Positions 18,493 to 18,592 of a stretch of 18,592 nt of DNA are shown here, in pieces. The DNA comes from Zelonia costaricensis (lineage: Eukaryota > Euglenozoa > Kinetoplastea > Trypanosomatida > Trypanosomatidae). Every line of letters begins with the position of its first letter. Within the stretch, counting starts at the first letter, position 1. The position numbers and the translations under genes are program-made. The notes under the pieces were generated by a model that did no database searches, was not told the DNA's origin, and saw only the letters and a list, made by a program, of their open reading frames with translations. The stretch spans positions 1-18,592 of the forward strand of contig JASAOO010003036.1 in the NCBI GenBank assembly GCA_030849075.1, written 5' to 3'.

Positions 18493-18592
18493 ATGAGCGG
18501 GCCGGTCCTCCCGCTGGTGCAGAGCATCGTGGAGAAGATGCTGGCGTCTAGCGACAGTCGCATCAAGCGTCAGATCCTCATCAAGGAGGAGG
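18493..18592 (+). CDS. PP1-type Ser/Thr protein phosphatase catalytic subunit, copy D (5' fragment)
   Basis: The first 33 codons of another PP1 copy, cut by the window end. It starts MSGPVLPLVQSIVEKML and runs into RQILIKEE, which aligns with RQILIKEEE at residues 27-35 of copy B but is one residue shorter before it. Only the variable N-terminal helix region is present, so no catalytic motif is visible. The assignment rests on the RQILIKEE match, position in the array and spacing (6166 bases start to start from copy C). ATG context aatcATGa resembles that of copy B (catcATGa). The N terminus differs from both complete copies, so this looks like a further isoform, not a duplicate. Confidence 0.9.
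   Translation, partial: MSGPVLPLVQSIVEKMLASSDSRIKRQILIKEE

Overview
The window looks like nuclear DNA from a trypanosomatid protist, most likely Leishmania or a close relative. It carries intronless, GC-rich coding sequences, all on the + strand. These are separated by long non-coding stretches whose + strand is pyrimidine-rich and full of GT/CA/CT microsatellites and homopolymer runs. Each gene start visible in the window is preceded within about 60-150 bases by a polypyrimidine tract and an AG, as expected for spliced-leader trans-splicing. No bacterial operon signals, tRNA, rRNA or CRISPR were seen. The genus is an inference; no species marker was recognised.

Four protein-coding genes are supported, and all four encode the same thing: the catalytic subunit of a type-1 Ser/Thr protein phosphatase (PP1, PPP family). 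They are a 3' fragment (1-182), two complete copies (6014-6919 and 12327-13241) and a 5' fragment (18493-18592), so the window cuts through a head-to-tail array of diverged PP1 paralogues. Both complete copies keep every metal-binding and catalytic residue. Both lack the long C-terminal tail of animal PP1. They differ from each other mainly at the N terminus (first ~45 residues), around residues 102-116, around residues 183-195 and at the extreme C terminus.

Layout: end of PP1 copy A; spacer of 5831 bases; PP1 copy B; spacer of 5407 bases; PP1 copy C; spacer of 5251 bases; start of PP1 copy D. Only about 11% of the window is confidently coding, which is low for a trypanosomatid. By eye the spacers show no mutual homology, whereas the genes share long blocks of perfect nucleotide identity next to strongly diverged patches. 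That pattern suggests gene conversion confined to the coding sequences. The spacers hold microsatellites, several strong inverted repeats (notably 10489-10514, 14186-14217 and 5149-5166), one good minus-strand G-quadruplex motif, and a few ATG-started short or low-complexity open frames with weak coding evidence. They probably serve as long 3' UTRs, short 5' UTRs and processing signals of a polycistronic unit.

I did not find a convincing novel multi-gene system. The most interesting signals are the mosaic structure of the PP1 paralogues, the oversized gene-poor spacers, and the structured or splice-acceptor-like elements inside them.
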